A stretch of DNA of 64,000 bases from DASQPR01 sp963724705 (GTDB lineage Bacteria; Actinomycetota; Actinomycetes; Mycobacteriales; Micromonosporaceae), in assembly GCA_963724705.1 (NCBI GenBank), contig CAVRVS010000004.1, forward strand, positions 868,001-932,000. The letters are read 5' to 3'. Position numbers and translations under genes: made by a program. Below the pieces are notes generated by a model that saw nothing but the letters and a program-made list of their open reading frames with translations, made no database searches and was not told the DNA's origin. Below are positions 52,467 to 62,511 of the stretch, piece by piece (the first letter of the stretch is position 1; the number at the start of each line of letters is the position of its first letter).

Positions 52467-52896
52467 GACTCAGGGTAAATCCCGGGATCCTCCCGATAGT
52501 CAAACGCGGCTCCCTGTCCAAGCTGAGGCCCTATGGGGACCATGCCTCCCGGGCCGCAATACCGATTGGCCCTGGCCAGGATCGCGTCGTTCATCGGCGC
52601 CCTGCAACAAGTGCGACGCGTGGATCCGGGCCGCGCCACCGGCGACGTGGCGGGTCGAGACTCGCTGCCGGGGATGACGACGGCGACGCGCTGACGCACC
52701 GCGACGCGACGCCCGTGTAGCGCGACGCGAGAAGCCCGCACGGAGATCTCCGGATGCTGGCCGCGCGGCCGTTCGAGGCATGAGAGCGACAGTCGACAGG
52801 CGCGTGTCAACCCTGAGGTCGGCGGTCGGAATCTCAGGTACCGATAGGTGGGAATCCGGACTGACGACGTGGTGTGGCGTCGGTGACGATCAACGA
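52467..52896. other. Gene-free stretch after the GH13 gene
   Basis: 430 bases with no recognisable protein on either strand; the open frames here are arginine-rich and overlap one another. I see no strong hairpin or repeat. It may be the end of one transcript and the promoter of the next. Confidence 0.4.
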
Positions 52897-53961
52897 ATGC
52901 CACCTCCGCCGCCGATGCCGACCGATCTCGTTGACGAGTCGCACGAGCATATTCGCGCGCGCCTTCGGGTTGCCGATGACGCGGACGGTCCGGGCTCCCA
53001 TGTGGTGGCGGCCGACATCACGGGCGATCGGCGTCGGCGACGCGGCCGGATCGCGATGCGCATCCTGGCCGCGCTCATGCTGCTTGCGACGGCGTCAGTG
53101 CTGTTCGTCGAGTTGCGGCACACCGACCTGCGCGCGACATTCGCGCATATTCAATGGACCTACGTCGGTCTGGCCGTCGTGTCGATCGCCGCTTCGGTCG
53201 TCGCCGCCACGTACAACCTCCTGGGTTTTACGCCGCTCCGGCTGCGCCTCGCGCCGACGCTATTGGCTCAGCTCGCCGTCAGCGCGATCCGCGTCGTCAC
53301 CCCGTCCGCGGTGAGCACACCGGCCATTGCGACGCGATACCTGACTCAAGCCGGCGCAAGCACGCCCGACGCGCTCGCCTCGGTTGGCGTCGCGCAGACC
53401 GTACAGCTCGTGGTCACGACGGCACTGGTCGGGGGATTCGGGGTCGTATCGGGCTGGGGCGAGTTGCACGGCGTCGGGCGAAATCAGCTCAGCCTGTGGC
53501 TCGCCGGCGGGTTGCTCGTATTCCTGTCGGGCTGGCTGGCCGTCCGATGGAGCACCCGCGCCGCCGGCCTCGCACGCCAGGCCGCGTCGAGCGTGATGTC
53601 GGTGGTCGGGCACACCCGGGCCCACCCGCTGTCGGCCACGATCGGCATTCTTGCCGGCGCGACGTTGACCGTCACGCACGTCGCGGCGTTTGCGTTCTGC
53701 GTACGGGCGGCCGGCGGCAACGCCTCGATACTGACGCTCGCGACCGTGTACCTGGCCAGCGCCGCGGCCGGGTCGATGTTCCCAACGCCCGGCGGGACCG
53801 GCGCGGTCGAAGCGACGTTGATCGCCGGTCTCACCGTCGCCGGAGTGCCATTGCCGACCGCAACCGCCGCGACGCTGTTGTCGAGGCTCGTTTCGGTGTG
53901 GCTGCTCGTACCGCCCGGCTGGGTCGCACTCGTCAGCCTGCGCCGGCGTGGTCTTCTGTGA
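52897..53961 (+). CDS. LPG-synthase-TM-like (UPF0104) membrane protein
   Basis: 354 residues; after a 45-residue charged tail with PPPPP come about eight membrane segments. FPTPGGTGAVEATLIAGL near residue 290 is the second signature of the family. It lacks the soluble aminoacyl-transfer domain. Like the relative at 16685-17941, it is next to glycosyltransferases, which fits a flippase of lipid-linked sugars. ATG at 52897, with a second at 52915; the longer frame to 52780 is unsupported. The 3' end overlaps the convergent GT4 gene by 29 bases. Confidence 0.8.
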   Translation: MPPPPPMPTDLVDESHEHIRARLRVADDADGPGSHVVAADITGDRRRRRGRIAMRILAALMLLATASVLFVELRHTDLRATFAHIQWTYVGLAVVSIAASVVAATYNLLGFTPLRLRLAPTLLAQLAVSAIRVVTPSAVSTPAIATRYLTQAGASTPDALASVGVAQTVQLVVTTALVGGFGVVSGWGELHGVGRNQLSLWLAGGLLVFLSGWLAVRWSTRAAGLARQAASSVMSVVGHTRAHPLSATIGILAGATLTVTHVAAFAFCVRAAGGNASILTLATVYLASAAAGSMFPTPGGTGAVEATLIAGLTVAGVPLPTATAATLLSRLVSVWLLVPPGWVALVSLRRRGLL

Positions 53962-55099
53962 ACTGACCCGTCGCCGTGGCCGGGCTTGACCGCACCGTCA
54001 CCGAGTCGTAGAGGTCTTCCAGCAACCGGGTCTGGTGGCGGATGTCGAAATGTGACTCGACGTGGCGGCGCGCTTCCTGGCCCATGCGAGTACGCAGAGC
54101 GTCGTCGGTGAGAAGTCGACGGATGCCGGCGGCGAGTTGCGACGGGGCGTTCTCGGCGCAGAGGATGCCGGTCTGCCCGTCGACCACAGCCTCCGGGATG
54201 CCGCTGTGATTCGTCGATACCGTCGGGAGGCCGAGGCCGGCCGCTTCCAGGATGGTTGTCGGCAATCCCTCGGTGTCGCCGTTGGCTGCAGTCTTCGACG
54301 GCGCCACGAAGATTCGCGATGCCGCGAGGCAGCCTGCGACGACTGACGGCTCGCGCGCACCGAGAAACGAGGCGTCTATCCCGAGGCTTTTCGCCCGGTC
54401 ACGCATCGACGCTGACAACGGCCCGTCGCCGATCAGCACCACGCGCGGCTGGATCGGTTTGATCATGCCGACCGCCTCGATCAGATCGTCGATACCTTTC
54501 TTGTCGACGAAGCGACCCACAAAGGCGATGTCCCACGTTTTCGCCGAGGCCGTGGGAACGTCAGGGATCCGCACACCGGTGTGGTGCACGCGGACCTTGG
54601 CCGGATCGGCACCGAGATCGATGGCCCGTGTTCGGATGGACTCGGAGACGGCAAGGATCAGCGCGGACCGCGCGAACGCCGTACGCAAATTCCGTCGATA
54701 GCGGGCCCCGCGTGCGCCCCGCGCACGCGGCTGTACCGTCACGTCTCGCCCGTGCAGCGTGATGACGAGCGGGATCCCGAGATCGACGGCCGAGCGGCTG
54801 ATGAGCCAGCCGTCGCCACCGAAGTGTGCGTGGACGATGTCTGGGCGAATGTCCGTCAGAACACCGCGCAGCCTCGACGACCCGCCGGTCACCCGGAGCC
54901 GACGAAAGGCGCGCCGGCCGGGCGCACCGTCGGGGAACGCTATGACGTCGGAGTCGTCGGCGATCGGCGAGGCGATCTTGACTGCGCCGACGAAGGTCGG
55001 CTGCCAACGCGTCAACGCATCGGCTTGGCTCCGAACAAACGTCTCCGACGCGGGGAGCAGCGTGCTTCGCCAGACAGCGACCTTTGGATCCGTCGACAT
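53933..55099 (-). CDS. GT4-family glycosyltransferase
   Basis: 388 residues. N-terminal domain with DIVHAHFGGDGW and TLHGRDVT, typical of colanic-acid-type GT4 enzymes; C-terminal domain with FVGRFVDKKGIDDLIEA and the EX7E region EGLPTTILEAAGLGLP. It transfers a sugar from a nucleotide donor in making a surface polysaccharide or glycolipid. The ATG at 55099 is chosen; the open frame continues upstream to 55513 but is antisense to no known protein. If the preceding GT2 gene is repaired, it ends 13 bases before this start, a normal operon spacing. Confidence 0.88.
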   Translation of the reverse strand: MSTDPKVAVWRSTLLPASETFVRSQADALTRWQPTFVGAVKIASPIADDSDVIAFPDGAPGRRAFRRLRVTGGSSRLRGVLTDIRPDIVHAHFGGDGWLISRSAVDLGIPLVITLHGRDVTVQPRARGARGARYRRNLRTAFARSALILAVSESIRTRAIDLGADPAKVRVHHTGVRIPDVPTASAKTWDIAFVGRFVDKKGIDDLIEAVGMIKPIQPRVVLIGDGPLSASMRDRAKSLGIDASFLGAREPSVVAGCLAASRIFVAPSKTAANGDTEGLPTTILEAAGLGLPTVSTNHSGIPEAVVDGQTGILCAENAPSQLAAGIRRLLTDDALRTRMGQEARRHVESHFDIRHQTRLLEDLYDSVTVRSSPATATGQFTEDHAGAG

Positions 55100-55112
55100 C
55101 CGCGCCGGAGCC

Positions 55113-56190
55113 CTATTGACGGGTGTCGACACGATCGGATGGCACCGTCTTCCGCCACTCGGCCGGGGCCGGCACGTGTCGGACGATGGTGTCGTTCGCC
55201 GTCGACGTGTCGGCATCGGCCGGCGACGCCGGATCGAGACGCCGTCGGCTGCGTGGGTCGCCGCCGCGCCAGTACGAGATCGCGCACGCTGGCCCGAACC
55301 TGTGGCGGGAGCAGCCATACCTGGAGGAAGGTCACATAGTCGATGGCGCTCGGTCGTCCGTGGTGGCGGGCCTCGCGCAACAACGTCCGGAAGATCTGCG
55401 TATCGCGTGTCGGTGCCGCCATGGAGCTGATCACACTCATCGTGACGGCAGCGTACGCCCGCGGCGTGAACAGCGGCCGGCTTCGACGCAGCCACTCCAA
55501 CTGCTGCTGCCACGGCAGATCGAAGCTGACCCGTGGTCGGTTCTCGTCGGTGTGCCAGATCACCAGCGGCTCTGGGGCCACGATGAGCTCGACGTCGTCG
55601 TAGCTCGCCGCCCGCAGGGTCCAGTCGAGCTCCTGAAGGCGGCGGAGTCCGACGGCGAATGGCACGCGGCGAAGCAGTTCGGTCGGTGCCATGATCGTCG
55701 ACGTCTGGATGAAACCGTCGCCGTGGAACAATCCCCGACGAACGGTGAGATATTCGCTCAACGGTTCACCCGGCGCGGGTAGCCGGCCGGGGAGTACGAA
55801 TTCGGCCCGCGGCGTACGGTTGATCAGTCGGCTGGCGATGATCGGTGCGGAGACCGTTGCCGTACGGGCCACGCCGAGCTGGACGTCGAGTTTGTGCGGC
55901 AGCCATTCGTCGTCGTCGTCCAGCAACGCAGTCCACGGCGCCCGCGCCTCGGCCGCCCCGACGTTGCGAGCATTCGGCGCACCGAGCTGTTGGGGAAGCG
56001 CAATCACCCGCAGCCGGGGCTCGTCGATCGTCGAAAGTTCATGTCTGGTTGCGTCGTCCGGGCCATCGATCACGACGATGACCTCGATGTTGCGGATCGT
56101 TTGGGCGAGCGCGCTGCGCACCGCGCGGACGACGAGATCCGGGCGTGAATAGGTGGGGATGACGACGCTGACGTCAGGTGTCGAAGACAT
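55113..56190 (-). pseudogene. GT2-family glycosyltransferase, frame broken once
   Basis: The GT-A core is clear: VSVVIPTYSRPDLVVRAVRS at the start, VIDGPDDAT, and the metal-binding LLDDDDEWLP. After LVL (about 55270) the open frame becomes an arginine-rich tail running over the GT4 start to 55012. Removing one base there restores a sensible C-terminus, PASPADADTSTANDTIV...VDTRQ, and a TAG at 55115-55113, just 13 bases before the next gene. The repaired protein has about 358 residues. Probably a sequencing insertion. It likely adds a sugar in a surface glycan. ATG at 56190; no strong ribosome-binding site seen. Confidence 0.75.
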
Positions 56191-56524
56191 GAAATCTCGC
56201 TAACTCATATATCGGTTAACTCGAAGCGCGGGCCGCGCGTTGCGGGTGAACCCGGTCCGAACTGCCCGCGTGAGCCGCCGGCCCGTTCGCGCCCATGAAT
56301 GCCTGTGTCGAGCAGTAACGATCGAAACGCTAGGAGCCGACCGCGACATCGGGGTTAACCCCGGGCGGCGTACGTACGTACACGGGCGAAGCAGCAGTCG
56401 GCGTAATTGGCGCGTCGCCGAGCCGGAAACGCGTCCGGCATCGTGGCACTGACCTGCCGTACACTCCGCGGGGATCGTTGGTACGAGTGGAATCTTGGTA
56501 CGAGTGGAATCGGAGACGGCAGAC
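56191..56524. promoter_or_regulatory. Divergent region between the two glycosyltransferase operons
   Basis: 334 bases without a gene. TTGGTACGAGTGGAATC is repeated exactly twice in tandem (56478-56494 and 56495-56511) directly before the GGAGA ribosome-binding site of the plus-strand gene, so it lies in the leader or promoter. The remaining part shows no clear signal. Confidence 0.6.
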
Positions 56525-57923
56525 ATGGATGGTGGCGACATCGTGCCGCGGCCGGTCCGTGGTCGGGTCGTCATGTTGGTGGACAACGAGATCAAGGGCG
56601 ATTCGCGGGTCCAGAAGACGGCTCGCTCGGCCGCCGAGGCCGGCTGGGACGTCACACTCTTGGGATGTGCGCCGGCGACCGGCGATGCCGGGCCGGCTCG
56701 CGTCGTGGCGGCTCGGAACCGCGGAGGTCCGGGTGCTGCCGCTGGCCGGAACGCGAACGGGCCGACCGAGTCCAGGACGGGCGACGGGCATCGGGGCCCG
56801 ACTGCGCGCACGAGGCGGCTGGCCGATGCGGGCGGCCCGCCTGGCACGCCGGCCGTTCGAGCACGTGCAGGTCTGGTTCTGGCGTGCCACCACGGGCGAC
56901 CGGGCGTGGCGCCGGCTCGAGCCCGGCCTGTGGAACTACGAACGGACGTTCGGGCCGGTCATCGACGAACTCGAGCCGGACATCATCCATGCGCACGACT
57001 TCCGGATGCTCGGCGTCGGTGCCCGTGCGGCGTTGCGCGCTCGGGCCGCCGGTCGCGCGGTCTCGCTGGTGTGGGACGCCCACGAGTTTCTGCCGGGTGT
57101 CAAACCATGGCGGAACAACGCACGCTGGCTGCCGGCCCATCGTGCCTACGAACGCGAATACGCGCCGTACGCCGACGCGGTCGTTACCGTCTCGAGCGCG
57201 CTCGCCGACCTTCTCCAGCGCGAGCATGGACTACCGCGACGGCCCGCCGTCGTGCTCAACGCGCCGGCGGTCGACGGTGCGGGCGAGCTTGCCGTGACGC
57301 CGCCAACGGATCTGCGGCGGCAGTGCGGCATCGCCGCCGGCCAGCCGCTGCTGGTGTATTCCGGATCGGCTTCGGTTCAGCGAGGTCTCGACACCGTGGT
57401 GCGAGCGCTGCCCCGGCTGCCGGAGGTGCACCTCGCGCTCGTGGTGGGCGATCCGTCGGCACCGTACGTCCGGAAGCTGATCGCGGCCGCGGTCCGGTTC
57501 GGCGTCAGCGACCGGGTGCATGTGCTGCCGTACGTGCCGCACGACGAGGTTGTCGCGTTCCTGTCGGCGGCCGATGTCGGTGTGATTCCGATCCACCACT
57601 GGCCGAATCACGAGCTCTCGTTGATCACGAAGTTCTTCGAGTACTCCCACGCGCGGCTGCCGATCGTCGTGAGCGACGTACGGACCATGGCGGAGACGGT
57701 CCGCGCCACCGGGCAGGGCGAAGTCTTCCGGGCCGGGGACGTCGCCGACTTCGTCCGCGCGATCGAGCTCGTGCTCGCCGACCCGCGGCGCTACCGGGCC
57801 GCGTACGACAATCCGGACTCCCCGTTGTCCACCTGGACATGGCAGACGCAGGCCGAAACGCTCGACTCGATCTATCGGCAGCTCGTACCCGAGCGTCCGG
57901 CCATCGAGGCCAGGCTTCCGTGA
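56525..57923 (+). pseudogene. GT4-family glycosyltransferase, frame broken once
   Basis: The N-terminus (from the ATG at 56525, after GGAGA) reads GRVVMLVDNEIKGDSRVQKT, typical of a GT4 family of actinobacteria. At about 56702 the family continuation SWRLGTAEVRVLPLAG is in the next frame, which then runs intact to 57923 with DIIHAHDFRM, VSLVWDAHEF and VYSGSASVQRGLDTV. Removing one base joins them into about 465 residues. The stop overlaps the next gene as GTGA. Alternative starts in the second frame at 56478 would lose the real N-terminus. Role: sugar transfer in surface-glycan synthesis. Confidence 0.8.
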
Positions 57924-59517
57924 GCTCACCCGACGTCACGGTGGTCGTGCCGGTCTACAACACGATGCCGTACCTGAGGCGCTGTCTGGCATCGGTGGTG
58001 GAGCAGACGATCGGCCTCGACCGCATGGAGATCATCGCCGTCGATGACGGTTCGACGGATCGCAGCGGCCGGGAGCTGGATCGGTTCGCCGGTCGATATC
58101 CGGGCGTCCTCCGCGTGATCCATCAGCCGAACTCGGGCGGTCCGGCCGGACCGTGCAATCGCGCGCTGGACATCGCGACCGGACGCTACGTGTTCTTCCT
58201 CGGCTCCGACGACCACCTCGGTCGCGAGGCGCTCCAACGGATGGTCTCCGCGGCCGATGCACTCGGCTCGGATGTCGTGGCCGGCAAGGTTGTCGGCGTC
58301 AACGGCAGATTCATCTATCAGGACATCTTCGCGCGCAACGAAGTCGACGTGCGGTTGAGCGACTCGCCGTTGCCGTACTCGTTGGCGAACACGAAACTGT
58401 TCCGCCGGGAGTTGCTCGAACGCCACTCGATCCGCTACCCGGAGGATCTCTCGATCGGCAGCGACCTGCCGTTCACCCTCGAGGCGTGCTATCGCGCACG
58501 CCGCATCTCGGTGCTGGCGCGACTACGACTTCTACTACGCCGTACGGCGGTTCAGCGCGACCAACATCACCTATCTCAGCCGACGCCTGACCCGCCTGCG
58601 GACGATCGAAGCCTTCATGTCGTTCGCGGACACGTTGCTGCAGCCGGGTCGCGGACCACGACGCGGTGATAGCGCGCCTCTTCGACCACGACGTGACGAA
58701 GCTGATCGAGGACGACCTCCTCGGTGCCGATCGCGCGACTCAAGAGGCTGTGCACGAGGGTGTCGGACGGTTGACGGCCAAGTATCTGACCGAGGATCTC
58801 GCGGCCAAGCTCGGTTCCGAGACCCGCATCCGTACGGCGGTAGCCCGCGATGGCACGCTCGACGATCTGCTCGAGGTGATCCGTCGAGATGCGACGCTCG
58901 GTGTCCCGCCGACGGTCGTCGACGGCGGTCGGCGCTACGCCCGCTATCCGGGATTCCGTGATCCGTCACGCGGCCTGCCGGACGCGCCGTTCGACGTGAC
59001 CACCGCCCGGGACTGGTCCGCGAAGCTCGACGCCACCGCGTTTTCGTGGCCGACCGACGAGCACGGCGAGCGTGTGCTGGCCATCACCGCGCGCAGTCCG
59101 GAGCCGGATCTGGCCGCGCTCGGCCTCGATCCCATCGCCGTAACGGCCGAGGAGATCGTCGCAACGACGCGCGTCACCGGTCAGGACGAGGCGGGCACCA
59201 CCGTCCGCATCTGCTTCCGTGTCCGCGACCTGCTGACCGGCAGCGACCGCTCGGGGCAACGCCGCATCGTGTCGGCCCACGCGGCGATGCTCGGCCTCGG
59301 TCCGGTCCAGGGCGCGAGCGCCACTGGTGCCCAAGGTGTGGCCGCGGTGCGGGCGCCGCGATGGCGTCGACCCGCGTCCGTGGTACGCCGGCGGGGCGCG
59401 CGGTTCTACCTCATCGGGCCGACCAAGGATGTCTCGGGCCGGCTGATGATCGCGGTCACTCCGATCACGCCCGGCCGCCTCATCGCCCGTGCGCGCCGGA
59501 TGGTGCGACCCGCTTGA
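57920..59517 (+). pseudogene. GT2 glycosyltransferase with TarS-like C-terminal part, frame broken twice
   Basis: The GTG at 57920 begins a GT-A domain: VTVVVPVYNTMPYLRRCL, VDDGSTDRS and the metal motif LGSDDHL. At about 58520 and again at about 58653 the frame moves by one base: DYDFYYAVRRFSATNITYL is in the second frame and DHDAVIARLFDHDVTKLIED in the third. Removing one base at each point gives about 532 residues. The length and the beta-rich C-terminal half resemble wall-teichoic-acid sugar transferases such as TarS; that comparison is from memory of the fold layout. Coupled to the GT4 gene by GTGA. Confidence 0.75.
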
Positions 59518-59527
59518 CCGCCGCGGA

Positions 59528-60005
59528 TCAACCGTCGCGCTGCCGGAGATAAGTCAGCACGGCAAGCACTCGGCGATGATCGTCCGGTGCTGGTGGCAGG
59601 TCGAGCTTGAGGAAGATGCTGCGCACGTGTGACTCCACCGTCTTGCCGGTCAGCGTGAGCCGTTCGGCGACGGCCTGGTTCGATCGGCCTTCGGCCATCA
59701 GCGCGAGCACCTCGCGTTCGCGGTCGGTCAACGCCCGCAGCGGGTCGTTCACCGTTGGACGGTTCAACAGCACGGCCACGACCGCCGGATCGACCACCGT
59801 ACGTCCGGCGGCGACACGGGACGCGGCTTCACACAATTCGTCGATGTCGGCCACCCGATCCTTGAGGAGATGTCCCACGTGACCGGCGCGCTCACTGATC
59901 AACCGCATCGCGAACCGGGGCTCGACGTAGTGGGACAGCACGAGCACGGCGATGTCCGGGAACTCGGCGCGGATGCGGTTTCGGTTTGCCTGGCCTTCGT
60001 CAGCG
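59528..60005 (-). pseudogene. NarL/LuxR-type response regulator remnant lacking its receiver start
   Basis: The C-terminal half is well kept: a receiver end (FPDIAVLVLSHYVEP, LLKDRV) and a LuxR helix-turn-helix (LTDREREVLALMAEGRSNQAVAERL). Open reading continues upstream only to about DEGQANR at 60000, where the family sequence ends abruptly; the phosphorylation aspartate and the first 70 residues are missing. A start at 59947 gives 139 residues and no complete receiver. It abuts a plus-strand membrane-protein fragment, so a deletion or an assembly join is likely. Confidence 0.7.
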
Positions 60006-60271
60006 CGGTGCTGCGCACACCGGTGGTCGGCTCGGCCTGGACGGCGTACACGTTCGGGGCCGGTCTCGCGATGCTCGCGCTTGCCGTCTCGTACGTGGTC
60101 GGCCCGGACGACGTCACAGCGTGGCTGCTGGTCGTTGTCGGTGCGGTGGTCCTACCGGCGTGGATCGTGTGGACGGCGCGACTGAGCGCCTGGACGTCCG
60201 TACCGCCGATGGAAGGCGATGACGCGACAGCGACGCGCAGTGCGTCCGCGCTGCGCGATCAGGTCGCGTGA
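60000..60271 (+). pseudogene. C-terminal fragment of a membrane protein
   Basis: About 90 residues with two or three hydrophobic segments (SAWTAYTFGAGLAMLALAVSYVV, split here; then LLVVVGAVVLPAWIVWTARL) and a polar tail ending at 60271. Its open frame extends left to 59870, but that part is antisense to the response regulator and has no membrane character, so the true N-terminus is missing. I do not recognise the family. Confidence 0.5.
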
Positions 60272-60287
60272 TGCCGACCCGGGTGGC

Positions 60288-61343
60288 TCAGTTCAACTGA
60301 CTCTGGTCGGTGGATTTCACGTTGTTCAGTACGGTCTGGGCCTGCCGGTCGATGAGTATCGTGAACGCCTGCTGGGCCGCACCGAACAACAGCGCCCACG
60401 CAACGATCTCCGCCGTGCTCGTCAGCGTGATGCCGGGTGCGAACTTCCCGCGGACCAGCAGCAGGCCGAACACGGCGGTGAGCGCACCGGTCGGCACCTT
60501 GAACAGCGCGACGACGACGGGCACGGCGTAGGGCGTCGCCGTGCCGCGCACCCGGGCCAAGGACATGGCTCCGACCAACAACGCCGCCGCCGCGCCGAGC
60601 AGCTCGACGAGGATCACGTCAAAACTCGTGGGAACGTCGTTGCCGGTCGGGCAACTCGTCCCGAAGCACAGGCTGAGAACCGTCGGTCGGGCCGCCGTCG
60701 CCGTCGCGATCGCGGCGACCGCACCCATCATGACCGCGCTCACCGCGAGCAATACGTTGCGAAAGCTCCGGACCCTCGATCGCTGGTCGTCATATTCGCG
60801 AAGGGCGGCACGTATGGCGCGGGCGGCCGGCTCACGGTCTTTGTCCGTGAGCGTCTTGTCGGTCACGTATCGGCGGTGCAACTCGATACGCCGGCTGTCG
60901 GTGGCCGGCAGATACATCTCGACCGTGCTGTCGATCTCCGCCGACTGACCGGCAAGGTCGTGACCGGAGCCGGTATCGGTCGCGGGAATGATCCGCAGCA
61001 ACTCGGCCTCGGCGGCGTGGATGTTGCGCCATACCGTCTCGACGTCGCGACCGGTCAGTCCGACCGCGAACCGGGTCCGCCATTGCGTACGGGTTGCGGC
61101 CGCCTCCGCGGCGTCCAGCCGTTCGCCGATGAACGTACGACACAGCGCGGCGCGCGCGGCGGCCGAACCGCCAACCGCTCCATCCGGTGCGGCGGCAGGC
61201 GATCCGTCCGCCGGTGCTGGTTGTGGTGCACCGCCGACGGTCGGGACGCCCGCACCGACCAGCTCCATCTCGTGGCGCAACTCGGCGATGCGCACGACGG
61301 CCTGTGCCCGCCATGCGGAGATCCGTTTGTCGTCGCCGCTCAT
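60288..61343 (-). CDS. Membrane protein of unknown function
   Basis: 351 residues. The first half is soluble and alpha-helical (RISAWRAQAVVRIAELRHEMEL, FIGERLDAAEAAATRTQWR) with an Ala/Pro-rich linker near 38-60; the second half has four hydrophobic segments from about residue 200, with two cysteines in the loop CFGTSCPTG. It ends FTILIDRQAQTVLNNVKSTD. No catalytic motif is seen, and I do not recognise a named family. ATG at 61343 is preceded by GGAGG six bases upstream. It is not coupled to neighbours; 61344-61565 holds no gene. Confidence 0.65.
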   Translation of the reverse strand: MSGDDKRISAWRAQAVVRIAELRHEMELVGAGVPTVGGAPQPAPADGSPAAAPDGAVGGSAAARAALCRTFIGERLDAAEAAATRTQWRTRFAVGLTGRDVETVWRNIHAAEAELLRIIPATDTGSGHDLAGQSAEIDSTVEMYLPATDSRRIELHRRYVTDKTLTDKDREPAARAIRAALREYDDQRSRVRSFRNVLLAVSAVMMGAVAAIATATAARPTVLSLCFGTSCPTGNDVPTSFDVILVELLGAAAALLVGAMSLARVRGTATPYAVPVVVALFKVPTGALTAVFGLLLVRGKFAPGITLTSTAEIVAWALLFGAAQQAFTILIDRQAQTVLNNVKSTDQSQLN

Positions 61344-61565
61344 CTGACGCCTCCCGCGCACAACGCATCGGCGTTGTCCGATGGCAGCACATCATCGCGG
61401 CGCATTGCTGGCTGTCAGTCATCCGACCGACGCCTCGGCGATGGTTCACCGACGCGAGGACGGACTACGCGTTGACCTGCACCAAGACGCTGGCGCCCAC
61501 AGTCGACACACAGACTGTGCGAAAAGCCGCTGCGACGGTGGCTAACGCCTAACGCCCGCTGGCGC

Positions 61566-62511
61566 TTACGGCTGGGATTCCAGCGTTCGCGTATCGGCGT
61601 CGCGGATGTCGAGTGCCGCCAAGGCATCGCGGACCCGTCCGTGGGCCGCCGCCAGCGCGTCGGCCGCCTGCCGCGGTGTCGCGGCACCGTCGCTGAGCAG
61701 GTGCACCAAGGCAACCTTCAACTCCCCGCCGCACAGGTCCAACGCAGTGGCGCAGTGGTCTTCGTCGACGCCGGTTGCCTGGATCAGCAGCTCGATCACG
61801 CGGCCGCGAAGCTTCGCGTTCGTCGCGCGCATGTCCACCATCAAGTTCTGGTACGTCCGGCCCAGGCGTACCGCCAGCGCGGTCGAGAACGTGTTCAGGA
61901 CGAGCTTCTGCGCCGTACCGGCCTTGAGCCGGGTCGAGCCGGTGAGCGCCTCCGGTCCGGTCGCGACGACCAGCAGATAGTCGGCCAGCGGCGCCAGTGA
62001 CGCATCCGGGTTGGCGGTGACCAAGGCGGTCGCGGCACCGGCTTCACGGGCCGCGGTCAGCGCCGCGCCGACATACGGGGTACGACCGGACGCGGCGAGC
62101 CCGATGACCACGTCGGCACCGGTGACGCCGGCGGTGTCGGCGCCACCGTCATCGTCCTCGGCGTCTTCGACGGCATTCAGAAACGCGGCGGCGCCACCGG
62201 CCTGATGCGCCACCACGACGTCGTCGGACCATCCGAACGTAGGCAGGAGTTCCGCCGCGTCGAGCACGCCGAGGCGACCCGACGTCCCAGCGCCGAAGTA
62301 GTGCACGCGGCCGCCGGCCCGCACCCGCGCGGCGGCGTCGTCGACCAGGTCGGCCAGTGTCGGTAGCACGGCCGTCGACCGCGTCGGCCACGATCCGGTC
62401 CTCGTCGTTGATCATCCGTACGAGATCGAGAGTCGGGACGACGTCGATGTCGACAGTCCGGGCGTTGACGGATTCGGTCGGCGAGCTGACTCTGACTCCC
62501 GCGCGGTTCAC
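61566..62511 (-). pseudogene. murQ: N-acetylmuramic acid 6-phosphate etherase, frame broken once
   Basis: MurQ removes the lactyl group of MurNAc-6-phosphate to give GlcNAc-6-phosphate in cell-wall recycling. The N-terminus (GTG at 62511, overlapping the regulator stop as GTGA) reads SPTESVNARTVDIDVV and LVRMINDEDRIVADAV. At about 62373 the family continuation AVLPTLADLVDDAAARVRAGG is in the next frame, then YFGAGTSGRLGVLDAAELLPTF carries the SIS-fold active site and the frame is open to 61566. Removing one base gives about 314 residues, the family length. A sequencing insertion is the simplest explanation. Confidence 0.85.

Noticed and set aside
55012..55112. 88-base overlap of GT2 and GT4 genes
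   Set aside because: The overlapping GT2 tail is arginine-rich; after repair of one base the gene ends at 55113, before the GT4 start.
58500..58680. Programmed frameshifting in the GT2 gene
   Set aside because: Two shifts of the same sign in one gene, no slippery site, and the same kind of break in five other genes point to sequence errors or decay.
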